Counted from the stretch's first letter, positions 17,826 through 26,522 are shown. The stretch is 64,000 nt of DNA from JAVVEW01 sp032251045 (GCA_032251045.1 JAVVEW010000003.1:1-64000); one strand, 5' to 3'. Notes: generated from the letters alone by a model not told the origin. Made by a program: numbers and translations.

Positions 17826-18113
17826 TTACTGACAAACCGATGTTGTGCCCTTGTTGGTGCTGAGGTTGTACACCTCCTTCACACGACTTCCGGGGCCGAT
17901 AATGACATTACCGGTACCACACCCTCCCCCTTGTTGTGAGTCACCTTTTTTAGACTTGGCTATGGCCTTGCGACGGATAAATTGAACATTTTTGCCCAGG
18001 GTAATATCATCATTAACGCCTTTATCAAAGCCAATCCCGTCATCGAGGTCGTCCGCACTGGCCACAGACACAAAGATAAGGGTTACGAGTGCCAATAAGC
18101 TTCTTCTGAACAT
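17826..18113 (-). CDS. Small secreted protein with one fibre-like repeat
   Basis: 95 residues from ATG 18113, preceded by GGGAGA; the longer frame to 18161 overlaps the neighbour without a ribosome site. A signal peptide ends near ASADD. The C-terminus TGNVIIGPGSRVKEVYNLST lines up with the repeat TGSVNIKNSKVDKSVILNSS of the protein at 19019-19309. Two Cys (GGGCGTG and SVCQ) could form a disulfide. It lies 6 bases before the CsgG-like gene. A minor subunit or nucleator role is inferred. Confidence 0.7.
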   Translation of the reverse strand: MFRRSLLALVTLIFVSVASADDLDDGIGFDKGVNDDITLGKNVQFIRRKAIAKSKKGDSQQGGGCGTGNVIIGPGSRVKEVYNLSTNKGTTSVCQ

Positions 18114-18144
18114 AAGTATCTCCCTTTGATTTTGGCGTACACGA

Positions 18145-18879
18145 TCAATCGCCCTTTTCAATATCCGTCACTCCGGACAAGCGTGTCGTTAGTTCAGGAT
18201 TGCCGTAGTAAACAATATCGCCCGCACCACTGGCACGAACCTTAAGAGTGTCCTTGGCGGCAACATGAAAATCCGTTGCGCCGGATGCCTCGATAATAAC
18301 GTCATTGGCCTGCCAGTTGCGCAAATCAACATCGCCTGAGCCCTGAACAAGCACCTGTAATGTTTGTGAATGCCCTTGCCCGCGCACATCGACAGAACCC
18401 GACAGTTCCAGCGCTAGACTGTCAGTATTCAAGCTGTTTAGCTGTACATTAGAGCTACCTGCGACTTTTATGCGCTTTAGCTGATCAAGCGTAATGGCAA
18501 TCACTAAATCGTTATGCGTTGTGTAAGGTTCAGGCATGGTCAGTTTTAGTGTGTCGCCATCGACTTGGTAACGTATGCGCTCGATCAGATTATCATCACC
18601 GCGAAATTCGACCGCTTGACGACCCTGCCTGAATACCAGCTGAAATCCCCCTTGACTGTCAACGGCATTAAACCTTTGAACACTCACAACCTTGGTAGCG
18701 TATTTGCCTGAGCCGCGCAAAATGTTTTGATCGCTTATATCCACATTGTTAATCGTTATTTTACCCGTGGATACCGTATTATTGTTGGAAAAAAACTGCC
18801 CCGAATAGCTGTGTTGTGAAAATGCCATAAGAGACACTATGAGCAGTTGGATTGTCGAAGGTATTTTCATAAACATCAA
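18145..18879 (-). CDS. GIN (DUF2807) putative adhesin with N-terminal fibre-like repeat
   Basis: 244 residues with a signal peptide (to about QHSYSG). Residues 35-60 (TGKITINNVDISDQNILRGS) resemble the repeat unit of the protein at 19019-19309. Residues about 65-240 form a DUF2807 beta-solenoid with successive rungs (LKRIKVAGSSNVQLNSL, LALELSGSVDVRGQG, LQVLVQGSGDVDL, VIIEASGATDFHV, LKVRASGAGDIVYYG). DUF2807 proteins are secreted or surface beta-helices. A second in-frame ATG lies at 18870. It overlaps the upstream extension, but not the chosen start, of the next gene. Confidence 0.82.
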   Translation of the reverse strand: MMFMKIPSTIQLLIVSLMAFSQHSYSGQFFSNNNTVSTGKITINNVDISDQNILRGSGKYATKVVSVQRFNAVDSQGGFQLVFRQGRQAVEFRGDDNLIERIRYQVDGDTLKLTMPEPYTTHNDLVIAITLDQLKRIKVAGSSNVQLNSLNTDSLALELSGSVDVRGQGHSQTLQVLVQGSGDVDLRNWQANDVIIEASGATDFHVAAKDTLKVRASGAGDIVYYGNPELTTRLSGVTDIEKGD

Positions 18880-18944
18880 ACAGGAACAGCCTGGCTGAAA
18901 TTATTTAGGCAAATAGCTGGCATAGCTTAAATGCCTTGACTTAT

Positions 18945-18963
18945 AAAAAGCCCATCCATGGGC
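18945..18963 (-). terminator. Short hairpin terminator after the repeat-protein gene
   Basis: On the minus strand GCCCA-TGGA-TGGGC is followed by T5. It lies 56 bases past the stop of the gene at 19019. The stem is only 5 bp, so partial read-through into the GIN gene is likely, giving more of the repeat protein than of downstream products. Confidence 0.45.
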
Positions 18964-19018
18964 AACATTCCTTTCAGTTGATAAATCGGCTGTCAATAAC
19001 GCCGATTGGTATCACGTT

Positions 19019-19309
19019 TTATTCAATAGTGACAGAACCTGTTGTTGAAGTATTACCTTCACCAATAGCAATGTTAGCGTTACCGGCGTTTTTAGAGCTG
19101 TTTAGAATAACGCTTTTGTCAACTTTGGAATTTTTAATATTGACCGAACCGGTGCTGGCAACGTTATCTCTACCAATAGCAATGTTAGCGTTACCGGCGT
19201 TTTTAGAGCTGTTCAGAATGACTGACTTTTCTACTTTGGATTGTGCCATTGCCATGGTTGAACCTAAAGCAACCACGACGCCCATTACTACAATGATCAT
19301 TTTTTTCAT
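19019..19309 (-). CDS. Two-repeat secreted protein, candidate fibre (curlin-like) subunit
   Basis: 96 residues from ATG 19309 (GGAG upstream). A signal peptide ends near AMAQS. The mature protein is almost entirely two 37-residue repeats, each SKV[ED]KSVILNSSKNAGNAN followed by IAIG..N..[SA]TGSV.I. The DNA of the units is identical over more than 40 bases (19061 and 19172 onward), showing recent duplication. The Asn/Gly/Ser-rich alternating pattern resembles curli-type beta-strand-turn subunits, although the classic curlin S-x5-Q-x-G-x-x-N-x-A-x3-Q pattern is not evident. First gene of the minus-strand locus with a CsgG-like exporter. Confidence 0.75.
   Translation of the reverse strand: MKKMIIVVMGVVVALGSTMAMAQSKVEKSVILNSSKNAGNANIAIGRDNVASTGSVNIKNSKVDKSVILNSSKNAGNANIAIGEGNTSTTGSVTIE
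19061..19213. repeat. 111-bp direct repeat within the fibre-subunit gene
   Basis: ACCAATAGCAATGTTAGCGT and the following bases to GAGCTGTT recur at 19061 and 19172, a 111-base (37-codon) period. Identity at DNA level exceeds what protein selection requires. Confidence 0.85.
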
Positions 19310-19813
19310 AGCTAGCTCCAATTAAATTCGCAAATAGGTTTATTGCAGAAATATTTACGTCCTCAGAATCACCATGCGCTTCTAGCAAACTGCATCCAGA
19401 TAGCCGGTACCGATGCACAATGACGCCAGGGATTGTCGTGCCGAAAACTGAAACTCAGGATTGATAATTATTATCAATAAGCCTCTTGGACTACAATGTA
19501 ACTAGATGCAAGCCATTTTTCAGCTTCTAGCATCCATAATGCTAGTATAAATTCACGCAAATACAAGTTCGCTGGGCAATTTATCAAGCCAAACAAGGGT
19601 GTGCAAAAATAATTCATTATTTTTCAGTGCAATGGAATTTTTCTTTCATAAAGCACTTAACATTAACCGATAATTGAACATGGATTTATATTTAGCATAG
19701 TCATTTAGGATGGCTGATCGCCAGCCCTGTCCAGGTAAAGCGATACGGCCAATGATGTATAAAAACCTACTTTCTGTTAGGCTTGCAACTTCTTTTACCC
19801 ACGTATACGCGCC
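19310..19813. other. Gene-free divergent region between the repeat-protein gene and polA
   Basis: About 500 AT-rich bases without a credible ORF. It holds the Fur-type palindrome at 19461-19477; GATAAT read on the minus strand within that palindrome could serve as a -10 for the minus-strand locus. No clear polA promoter was recognised. Confidence 0.6.
19461..19477. promoter_or_regulatory. Perfect Fur-box-like palindrome
   Basis: TTGATAATTATTATCAA contains TGATAAT-N-ATTATCA, the exact 7-1-7 Fur recognition core. It lies 152 bases upstream of the repeat-protein ATG on the minus strand and about 340 bases upstream of polA. Fur represses with ferrous iron, so this points to iron control of the fibre-like locus; regulation is inferred from the match alone. 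Confidence 0.6.
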
Positions 19814-22507
19814 ATGACTGCCTCTGAGAAATCACTTGTTTTGATTGACGGCTCCTCGTTTTTATACCGCGCTTACCATGCCATCCCGCCGTTATCCGCG
19901 CCTGATGGCAGCCCCACCCATGCCATTTACGGCGTGGCCAACATGGTGCGCAAATTACAAGCGGGTTACCCCGAGGCCAACATCGTGGTGATTTTCGATG
20001 CCCCGGGCAAGAATTTTCGTCATCAACTCTATGCCGATTACAAGGCCCACCGACCGCCGATGCCGGATGACCTTAGAGTGCAGATCAAACCGTTGCATGA
20101 GCTGCTCGAAGCCATGGGCCTGCCGTTGCTTGCCATCTCCGGCGTGGAAGCCGATGATGTGATTGGCACTCTGGCCAAACAAGCGGCGCGACAAGGCCGC
20201 AAGGTCATTGTCGCCAGCAATGACAAAGACCTGGCGCAATTGGTCGATGACCGGATTGTTCTGGAAAACACCATGAACGACAGCCAACTGGACGCGGTTG
20301 GCGTGCGCGAAAAATTCGGCGTCAAGCCGGAGCAGATCGTCGATTATCTGGCCTTGATCGGCGATACCGTGGACAACATCCCAGGCGTGCCCAAAGTCGG
20401 CCCGAAAACAGCGGCCAAATGGCTGGAACACTATCAAACCCTGGACGGCTTGATGCAGGCCGCCGATACCATCAAAGGCAAGATCGGTGATAACCTGCGC
20501 GCCAGTCTTGAACAACTGCCCTTATCGCGGGAGCTGGCCACCATCCGCTGCAATCTGGAGCTACCGGTTAGGCCAAACGAACTGGTGACCAAACCGGCTG
20601 ATCAGACTCGCCTGAAAGTGTTACTCAGCCAGCTTGGCTTCACCCGTTGGCTGGAAACGTTATCCCGGCCTGAATCCGTAGCAACACCTGAAGCGCCAAA
20701 AACCGATTATCAAACCCTCCTGACCTGGGCAGAATTTGACGCCTGGCTTGCCCGCTTGCAGCAGGCCGAGCTGTTTTCGTTCGATACCGAAACCAGTTCG
20801 CTGGACTACAGCCAGGCCGAAATTATCGGTGTGTCGTTCGCGGTCACGCCCGGGGAAGCGGCTTACCTGCCGTTGGCGCACAGTTACCCCGGCGCGCCCG
20901 AACAACTGCCGCGCGATCAGGCGCTGGCCCGGTTAAAACCTTTGCTGGAATCAAACAGCCATAAAAAATTGGGCCAGAACCTCAAATACGATGCCAATGT
21001 CCTGGCCAATCACGGCATCGAGCTGAACGGCATCGCCGAAGACACCATGCTCGAATCCTATGTCCTGAACAGCACCGCCAGTCGGCATAATCTGGATGAT
21101 CTGGCCAAGCTGCATCTGGGCGTTGACACCATCACCTACGAACAACTGGCCGGCAAAGGCGCCAAGCAACTTTCCTTCGCCGACATCGACATCAGCCAGG
21201 CCAGCGAATACGCCGCCGAGGATGCCGACATCACTTTACGCCTGCATCAGGTGTTCGCGCCACGCCTAGCCGAAGCCCCTGTGTTAAACCAGCTGTACCG
21301 GGAACTGGAGTTGCCGTTGGTGCCAATCCTGTCGCGCATGGAACGCCATGGCGTGTTGCTGGACATCACGCTTTTACAACAGCAAAGCCACGAGCTCAGC
21401 CAACACATGCTGACTCTGGAACATGAAGCCCACCAACTGGCCGGGCAAACCTTCAATCTGGGCTCGCCGAAACAGATTCAGGAAATTCTGTACGACCGCC
21501 AGCAACTGCCGGTATTGAAAAAAACGCCCAAGGGCCAGCCATCCACCGATGAATCGGTGTTACAGGAACTGGCCGAGGATTATCCTCTGCCCGCCGTGAT
21601 TCTGGAACACCGGACCTTGAGCAAACTGAAATCGACCTACACCGATAAACTGCCGGCACAGATCAATCCCAAAACCGGACGGGTGCATACCTCCTATCAT
21701 CAGGCGGTGACCGCCACCGGCCGCTTGTCATCCTCAGACCCAAACTTGCAAAACATCCCGATCCGCAGCGAACAAGGCCGGAAAATCCGCCAGGCATTCA
21801 TCGCCGCGCCCGGTTATGTGCTGGTGGCCGCCGATTATTCGCAGATTGAGCTGCGCATCATGGCGCACCTGTCCGGCGACTTGGGCTTGGTCAAAGCGTT
21901 TCAGGAGCAGCGCGACATTCACCAGGCAACGGCGGCGGAAGTGTTTAATGTCGCGCCGGATCAGGTCACGCCGGAACTGCGCCGTTCGGCGAAAGCGATC
22001 AATTTCGGGCTGATTTACGGCATGTCGGCGTTTGGCCTGGGCAAGCAGCTGGGCATCGGCCGAAACGAGGCGCAACGCTATATCGAGCATTATTTCCAGC
22101 GTTACCCCGGCGTTAAAAGCTACATGGAAAGCATGCGCGAACGCGCCCGCGAACACGGCTTTGTCGAAACCCTGTTCGGCCGAAGATTGTATGTGCCGGA
22201 AATTCATTCACGCAACAACGCCCGTAAACAATACGCCGAGCGCACCGCCATCAACGCACCCATGCAAGGCACCGCCGCCGACATCATCAAGCGGGCCATG
22301 CTGGCGGTAGCCGACTGGCTGGAGCCATCGACACTCGATGCCCGGATGATCATGCAGGTGCACGATGAACTGGTGTTTGAAGTGGCCGAACCCGACCTTG
22401 CCGAAGCCCAGGTTGAAATCCGCAAACGTATGGAAAACGCCGCCACACTTGCCGTGCCGCTGCTGGTTGATATTGGCGTGGGAGATAACTGGCAGCAAGC
22501 GCATTGA
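19814..22507 (+). CDS. polA: DNA polymerase I
   Basis: 897 residues with three domains. The 5'-3' exonuclease (1-290) shows VLIDGSSFLYRAYHA and GDTVDNIPGVPKVGPKTAA. The 3'-5' exonuclease (about 300-490) has FDTETSSLDY, GQNLKYDANVL and YAAEDADIT, so the proofreading acidic residues are retained. The polymerase (about 510-897) has VAADYSQIELRIMAHLSGD, RRSAKAINFGLIYGMSAFGL and MQVHDELVFEV. It acts in repair and Okazaki fragment processing. It stands alone. Confidence 0.97.
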   Translation: MTASEKSLVLIDGSSFLYRAYHAIPPLSAPDGSPTHAIYGVANMVRKLQAGYPEANIVVIFDAPGKNFRHQLYADYKAHRPPMPDDLRVQIKPLHELLEAMGLPLLAISGVEADDVIGTLAKQAARQGRKVIVASNDKDLAQLVDDRIVLENTMNDSQLDAVGVREKFGVKPEQIVDYLALIGDTVDNIPGVPKVGPKTAAKWLEHYQTLDGLMQAADTIKGKIGDNLRASLEQLPLSRELATIRCNLELPVRPNELVTKPADQTRLKVLLSQLGFTRWLETLSRPESVATPEAPKTDYQTLLTWAEFDAWLARLQQAELFSFDTETSSLDYSQAEIIGVSFAVTPGEAAYLPLAHSYPGAPEQLPRDQALARLKPLLESNSHKKLGQNLKYDANVLANHGIELNGIAEDTMLESYVLNSTASRHNLDDLAKLHLGVDTITYEQLAGKGAKQLSFADIDISQASEYAAEDADITLRLHQVFAPRLAEAPVLNQLYRELELPLVPILSRMERHGVLLDITLLQQQSHELSQHMLTLEHEAHQLAGQTFNLGSPKQIQEILYDRQQLPVLKKTPKGQPSTDESVLQELAEDYPLPAVILEHRTLSKLKSTYTDKLPAQINPKTGRVHTSYHQAVTATGRLSSSDPNLQNIPIRSEQGRKIRQAFIAAPGYVLVAADYSQIELRIMAHLSGDLGLVKAFQEQRDIHQATAAEVFNVAPDQVTPELRRSAKAINFGLIYGMSAFGLGKQLGIGRNEAQRYIEHYFQRYPGVKSYMESMRERAREHGFVETLFGRRLYVPEIHSRNNARKQYAERTAINAPMQGTAADIIKRAMLAVADWLEPSTLDARMIMQVHDELVFEVAEPDLAEAQVEIRKRMENAATLAVPLLVDIGVGDNWQQAH

Positions 22508-22772
22508 TAGTGTTTGCTTTATAGCGCAAATATGGACAGCACGGCGAGAGATACAGCACCCGTTGGCCAATGACCCCGGTAACGAAATTTGACTCGCACA
22601 GGATATGGAATTACTGGCTAGCGTCGTAATCTCGAAGCCCGTAGATTTTCTACCTAATCGAGACGCTCCTCTGCTAAACCGATTATGAGCGTCTGTACTG
22701 CCTTGCCCCTGACAACGATAACGCTTGTTAAGTAAGCTCGGGGCAATCACTCTTTATGATGGAGAATCCTCT

Positions 22773-23171
22773 ATGAAAAAATACACGTTACCTCTTTTGA
22801 TTAGCGCAAGTCTTGGTGCCGGCCATGCCGTTGCCGACGTTGGTCTTGGTGTTTTTGTCAGCGACCCCGCAATTCAGTTGGGTACAGCAGCGCCAAAACT
22901 TTCAATTAGCGCGAACAATACACAAACCGCACAAGTGCGCGATATTCATATCGGCGTGATAGGTCCAGACAATCGCATTTACGAATTTCCAGACTGGAAC
23001 ACGGAACTACGCCCTTGGCTGTCAGGCTTTACCATCCCTGCCAACTTTAATCTGGATAATATTTCAATTACTGCCTTTGAGAATTTCCCTGGCGGCTTAA
23101 CAGCCGGTGTTTGGCAACCTTTTATCGCACTGACCAATCCCGGCACCCAGGTGGCACTTTTATACAAATGA
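22773..23171 (+). CDS. N-terminal part of a secreted protein, probably split by a frameshift
   Basis: 132 residues with signal peptide MKKYTLPLLISASLGAGHAVA and a beta-rich mature part (DIHIGVIGPDNRIYEFPDWN ... PFIALTNPGTQVALLYK). GGAG lies 8 bases before the ATG. It ends in TGA overlapping an ATG of the next reading frame (23168). One extra T in the CTTTTA run near 23160 would join both frames into one secreted protein of about 376 residues. I do not recognise the family. Confidence 0.6.
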   Translation: MKKYTLPLLISASLGAGHAVADVGLGVFVSDPAIQLGTAAPKLSISANNTQTAQVRDIHIGVIGPDNRIYEFPDWNTELRPWLSGFTIPANFNLDNISITAFENFPGGLTAGVWQPFIALTNPGTQVALLYK

Positions 23172-23902
23172 ATTTTGAGGCCTTTCAAAATAATTTGACC
23201 GGTGCTACAGTCGATGACATTGAGCAATGTGAATTTGCCCGATTGGATAATGACCAAGTACCGGCAGCTGAGCTATTATCGGCTCAAACGCTTGATGCCG
23301 GCTTCCTGGATATTACCGCCAGCAGCGGCACAAAAGTAGCATTGACACGCCAACAAGCAGGCGAATTTATTGGTTACGATGCCAGTTTGGATGCTGGTTT
23401 TTTTCGCAATGCCTCTTTTACATTCGAAGGCAATGGCGGCCCAGGCGTCGGCCCATTCCGGGTTACTGTACCCGGCGTACCTGAAGTCCAGCTAAATCAA
23501 CCGGCCAATAATTTCACTGTGGATCGCAATCAAGGCCTTAATCTCAGTTGGCAAAACAATGCTGGCGGGGCAGGTGAAGTCTTTGTCAGTATGAGCGCAA
23601 CCAATCTGGATTTCACTAATCCGCTGAATTCTGAAACGGCCATCATTAACTGCCGATTTGTTGATGACGGCAACGCCAGCGTCCCGGCGGATTTGCTGAG
23701 ACAATTAGCGGAGTTTGCTCAAAGCGGTGGCTTTGGCCTCCCTGATTTTGGCATTCCCATTCCAGGGTTCGGCGGCGGCTCGGTTACATTGACGCTCACC
23801 CGAAACCGCTTTGCATTCTTTAATACCTCACAAGCTCCGCAGCTGGATACCGGTGTCGCTACAGTGACCAGTTCCCAAGTATTATCAGGCACTATTCAGT
23901 AA
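23168..23902 (+). CDS. C-terminal part of the split secreted protein
   Basis: 244 residues with no signal peptide of its own and no ribosome site, yet the composition is that of an extracellular protein: Asn/Gly/Thr-rich beta strands (PANNFTVDRNQGLNLSWQNN, AGEVFVSMSATNLDF, GFGGGSVTLTLTRNRFAFF). This favours a frameshifted continuation of the ORF at 22773. If separate, the ATGA overlap would allow coupled translation, but export would be unexplained. Confidence 0.55.
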   Translation: MNFEAFQNNLTGATVDDIEQCEFARLDNDQVPAAELLSAQTLDAGFLDITASSGTKVALTRQQAGEFIGYDASLDAGFFRNASFTFEGNGGPGVGPFRVTVPGVPEVQLNQPANNFTVDRNQGLNLSWQNNAGGAGEVFVSMSATNLDFTNPLNSETAIINCRFVDDGNASVPADLLRQLAEFAQSGGFGLPDFGIPIPGFGGGSVTLTLTRNRFAFFNTSQAPQLDTGVATVTSSQVLSGTIQ

Positions 23903-23997
23903 GCGGCTGCAAAAAGCGCAGCAGTCAATTCAGCACCACTTATAGGACAGGAAAGGGCCTGCTTTACCGGCTTCCTATTTTTCCAAAGGAGGCTTTT

Positions 23998-24015
23998 CAG
24001 GCTGTGAACAGTTAC
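23998..24015. repeat. Dispersed repeat, core CTGTGAACGGTTAC
   Basis: CAGGCTGTGAACAGTTAC follows TTCCAAAGGAGGCTTTT, and a second TTTCCAAAGGAGGATTGAGA follows at once. It sits between the split secreted gene and the 3' end of queA. Confidence 0.55.
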
Positions 24016-24072
24016 CTACCCGCCCCCCCTTTTTCCAAAGGAGGATTGAGAGGGGGCGACAGGAGCGCCCGC

Positions 24073-25095
24073 TCAAACAATAAACATCGCATCACCGTAA
24101 CTAAAAAACCGGTAACGTTGATCAATGGCATGTTGATAAGCGGCGCGAATCTGTTCAACACTGGCAAACGCCGACACCAACATCAACAAGGTCGATTCCG
24201 GCAAATGAAAATTGGTGAGTAACGCATCGACAACCTTAAATTCAAAACCCGGCCGGATGAACAGTTTCGTTTCTCCCTGGCAGGGTTTTAACGCCCCCTG
24301 TAAAGCAGCCGATTCTAAAGCTCGCAGCACGGTGGTACCTACCGCGATCACGCGCCCGCCACGATTGCGGGTGGCTTTGATGGCAGCCACGGTTTCAGGA
24401 GTCACCGCATAAAACTCTTGATGCATATCATGCTCGTCAAGATTATCCACGCGCACCGGCTGAAATGTGCCGCTGGCAACATGCAAGGTAATGAAGGTCT
24501 GCGCCACGCCTTGCGCGGTCAATTGCCGCAACAAAGCTTCGGTAAAATGCAAGCTGGCCGTAGGTGCCGCAACCGCCCCTTTATGACGGGCGAATACCGT
24601 TTGATAGCGTTCCCAATCCTGAGGCTGATCTTGCCGGGTAATATAAGGCGGCAAAGGCATATGCCCGGCCACCTCTAACAGCTCTGGAAACGCCTCGCCA
24701 CCTTGGCATTCCAGTTCAAACAAAGCACCTTGCCGCCTTATCACCGTCAGCTGCGCGGCATGTTCCAGTAACAAAATCTGACTGCCTGGCTTTGGCGCCT
24801 TACTGGCGCGGATATGCGCTAACGCCCGCTGACTGTCTACAATGCGCTCAATGAGAATTTCCACCTGCCCACCGGTTGCCTTGCGACCCCACAATCGGGC
24901 CGGAATAACCCGGGTATCATTGAAAACCAGTAAATCATCTGGACTAAGCAGGGTTGGAAAATCAGTAAAGCGTTTATCTTGTTTGTGACCGTCAGCGCGA
25001 TCAAGAACCAGCAAACGGCTGGCATCGCGCTCGGTCAAGGGCGCCTGTGCAATCAGCGCCTCAGGCAAAACATAAGTAAAATCAGTTTTTTTCAT
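24073..25095 (-). CDS. queA: S-adenosylmethionine:tRNA ribosyltransferase-isomerase
   Basis: 340 residues from ATG 25095; a GTG one codon upstream is also open. DFTYVLPEALIAQAPLTERDASRLLVLDR and LLVFNDTRVIPARLWGRK are the family N-terminus; FITLHVASGTFQPVRV and GTTVLRALES...TNFHLPESTLLMLVSAF the C-terminus. It transfers the ribosyl of AdoMet to preQ1-tRNA to make epoxyqueuosine. The usual tgt neighbour is absent here. Confidence 0.96.
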   Translation of the reverse strand: MKKTDFTYVLPEALIAQAPLTERDASRLLVLDRADGHKQDKRFTDFPTLLSPDDLLVFNDTRVIPARLWGRKATGGQVEILIERIVDSQRALAHIRASKAPKPGSQILLLEHAAQLTVIRRQGALFELECQGGEAFPELLEVAGHMPLPPYITRQDQPQDWERYQTVFARHKGAVAAPTASLHFTEALLRQLTAQGVAQTFITLHVASGTFQPVRVDNLDEHDMHQEFYAVTPETVAAIKATRNRGGRVIAVGTTVLRALESAALQGALKPCQGETKLFIRPGFEFKVVDALLTNFHLPESTLLMLVSAFASVEQIRAAYQHAIDQRYRFFSYGDAMFIV

Positions 25096-25288
25096 CACAA
25101 AGCCATCTTATGGCTGATCACAACGCCAACACCTGAAGCAGCGCGCATCCGAGGCTGCCGTAAAAGTCAGAATAACTACATAGCCTAGCGCAATCTAAAG
25201 ACATTCCAAGCGATGCCACTCCCCTATTTCGCTCTGCTTTCCTACAGGCTACTTTACGACAATCTTTAGGTTGAGGAAGATTGCCTAG

Positions 25289-25303
25289 CCTGTGAACGGT
25301 TAC
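25289..25303. repeat. Dispersed repeat, core CTGTGAACGGTTAC
   Basis: CCTGTGAACGGTTAC lies 11 bases beyond the hisC stop, in the 218-base gap between hisC and queA. Confidence 0.55.
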
Positions 25304-25313
25304 GGCGCCACCT

Positions 25314-26399
25314 TCAGGCCATTAGACACTGATTCAACGCTTTAAGAAACGCTTGGTTTTCAGTAGGTGTTCCGACGGTCACGCGCAGACAATCCTGCAA
25401 CAATCCGCCCTGAGGAGACAGGTTCTTGATCAGAATGCCTGCATCTTTCAAACTTTGGTGAATGATATCGGCCTGATTGTCCGGCGCTTTGAACATAATG
25501 AAGTTGGCTTCGGATGGATACACGGTCAGCATCGGCAAGGTGTGCAAACCCGCCTGCAAGACGCCGCGTTGCTCGGTCAAGGTTTGTGTTTGTTGCGTTA
25601 AAAAATCGCCCTCGGTCAATGCAAATTCGGCGGCAATCTGGGTTAGAACATTGATGTTGTATGGCAGGCGGATTTTATTAAGCTGTTCGATCAAGGCCGG
25701 ATGACCGGCAAGATAGCCCAAACGTAACCCTGCAAGGCCCAGCTTGGACAAGGTGCGCATGACCAACAAATTGTCATGCTCACCCAGCATCGGTAAATAA
25801 CTGGCTTCGGTAAACGGCGCATAAGCCTCATCCACCACCACCAGCCCCGGCGCCCGTACTAACACGGCGTTAATATCCGACTCGGCAAACAGATTACCGG
25901 TGGGATTGTTAGGATAAGCCAGGAAAATCAGTGCCGGCTGCTTATCTTCGATAATCTGGCACAGTGCGTTCATATCCAGCGCAAAACTGTCGGCCAAAAG
26001 TGGGATACCTTGAAAATCCAGACCCAGCGTACCGGCGATCTGTCGATACATAACAAATGTTGGCTCAGGCGCCAATACGCAGGCCTTAGACGGTAATGCC
26101 ATCATCAACATGGCGATAATTTCATCCGAACCATTGCCCAACAGCAAGCCATGCTGAGAAGCGATGCCCTGACTGTCGCGCAGCGCCTGTTGCAAGGTTC
26201 TGGCTTCCGGGTCGGGGTAACGGTTCATAGCGCTGTTTTTCAAGGTTTCCAGCAAGCCGGCAATAGCAGCTTCCGGCCAGGCATAAGGATTCTCCATGGC
26301 GTCCAGCTTGATCAGGCCACGGGCGTCAGCCACATGATAGGCTTTAAGTCGCTGGACTTCGGGACGAATCACCCGTTGCAGCAAAGTTTCCAATGACAT
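25314..26399 (-). CDS. hisC: Histidinol-phosphate aminotransferase
   Basis: 361 residues from ATG 26399; a TTG at 26408 extends it by three codons. Fold-type I aminotransferase: KLDAMENPYAWP at the N-terminus, LGNGSDEIIAMLMMAL, YPNNPTGNLF, VDEAYAPFTEAS and the PLP lysine in RTLSKLGLAGLRLGYLAG. It transaminates imidazole-acetol phosphate in histidine biosynthesis. It is isolated from other his genes. Confidence 0.93.
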   Translation of the reverse strand: MSLETLLQRVIRPEVQRLKAYHVADARGLIKLDAMENPYAWPEAAIAGLLETLKNSAMNRYPDPEARTLQQALRDSQGIASQHGLLLGNGSDEIIAMLMMALPSKACVLAPEPTFVMYRQIAGTLGLDFQGIPLLADSFALDMNALCQIIEDKQPALIFLAYPNNPTGNLFAESDINAVLVRAPGLVVVDEAYAPFTEASYLPMLGEHDNLLVMRTLSKLGLAGLRLGYLAGHPALIEQLNKIRLPYNINVLTQIAAEFALTEGDFLTQQTQTLTEQRGVLQAGLHTLPMLTVYPSEANFIMFKAPDNQADIIHQSLKDAGILIKNLSPQGGLLQDCLRVTVGTPTENQAFLKALNQCLMA

Positions 26400-26441
26400 A
26401 GTTAACAAGGCTTGAAGGAAAAAGGAAAGGCAGTCGAAAAA

Positions 26442-26481
26442 TAACTGCCGTTAAGGTAACAGCGTGCTGTTACCTTAACGG
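26442..26481 (-). terminator. Strong rho-independent terminator of the BLUF gene
   Basis: A perfect 15-bp inverted repeat, CCGTTAAGGTAACAG (26448-26462) and CTGTTACCTTAACGG (26467-26481), with a 4-base loop. Read on the minus strand it is followed by CAGTTATTTTT. It lies 41 bases beyond the BLUF stop and upstream of hisC. Confidence 0.75.
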
Positions 26482-26522
26482 TTTGTATCTGTGAACGTGC
26501 GACAGGTATTCAAATTGAGCCG

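Noticed and set aside
21734..22207. 157-codon minus-strand ORF inside polA (and similar long antisense ORFs at 1699-2283, 45308-45970)
   Set aside because: Complements of strongly conserved genes; no ribosome sites or recognisable domains.
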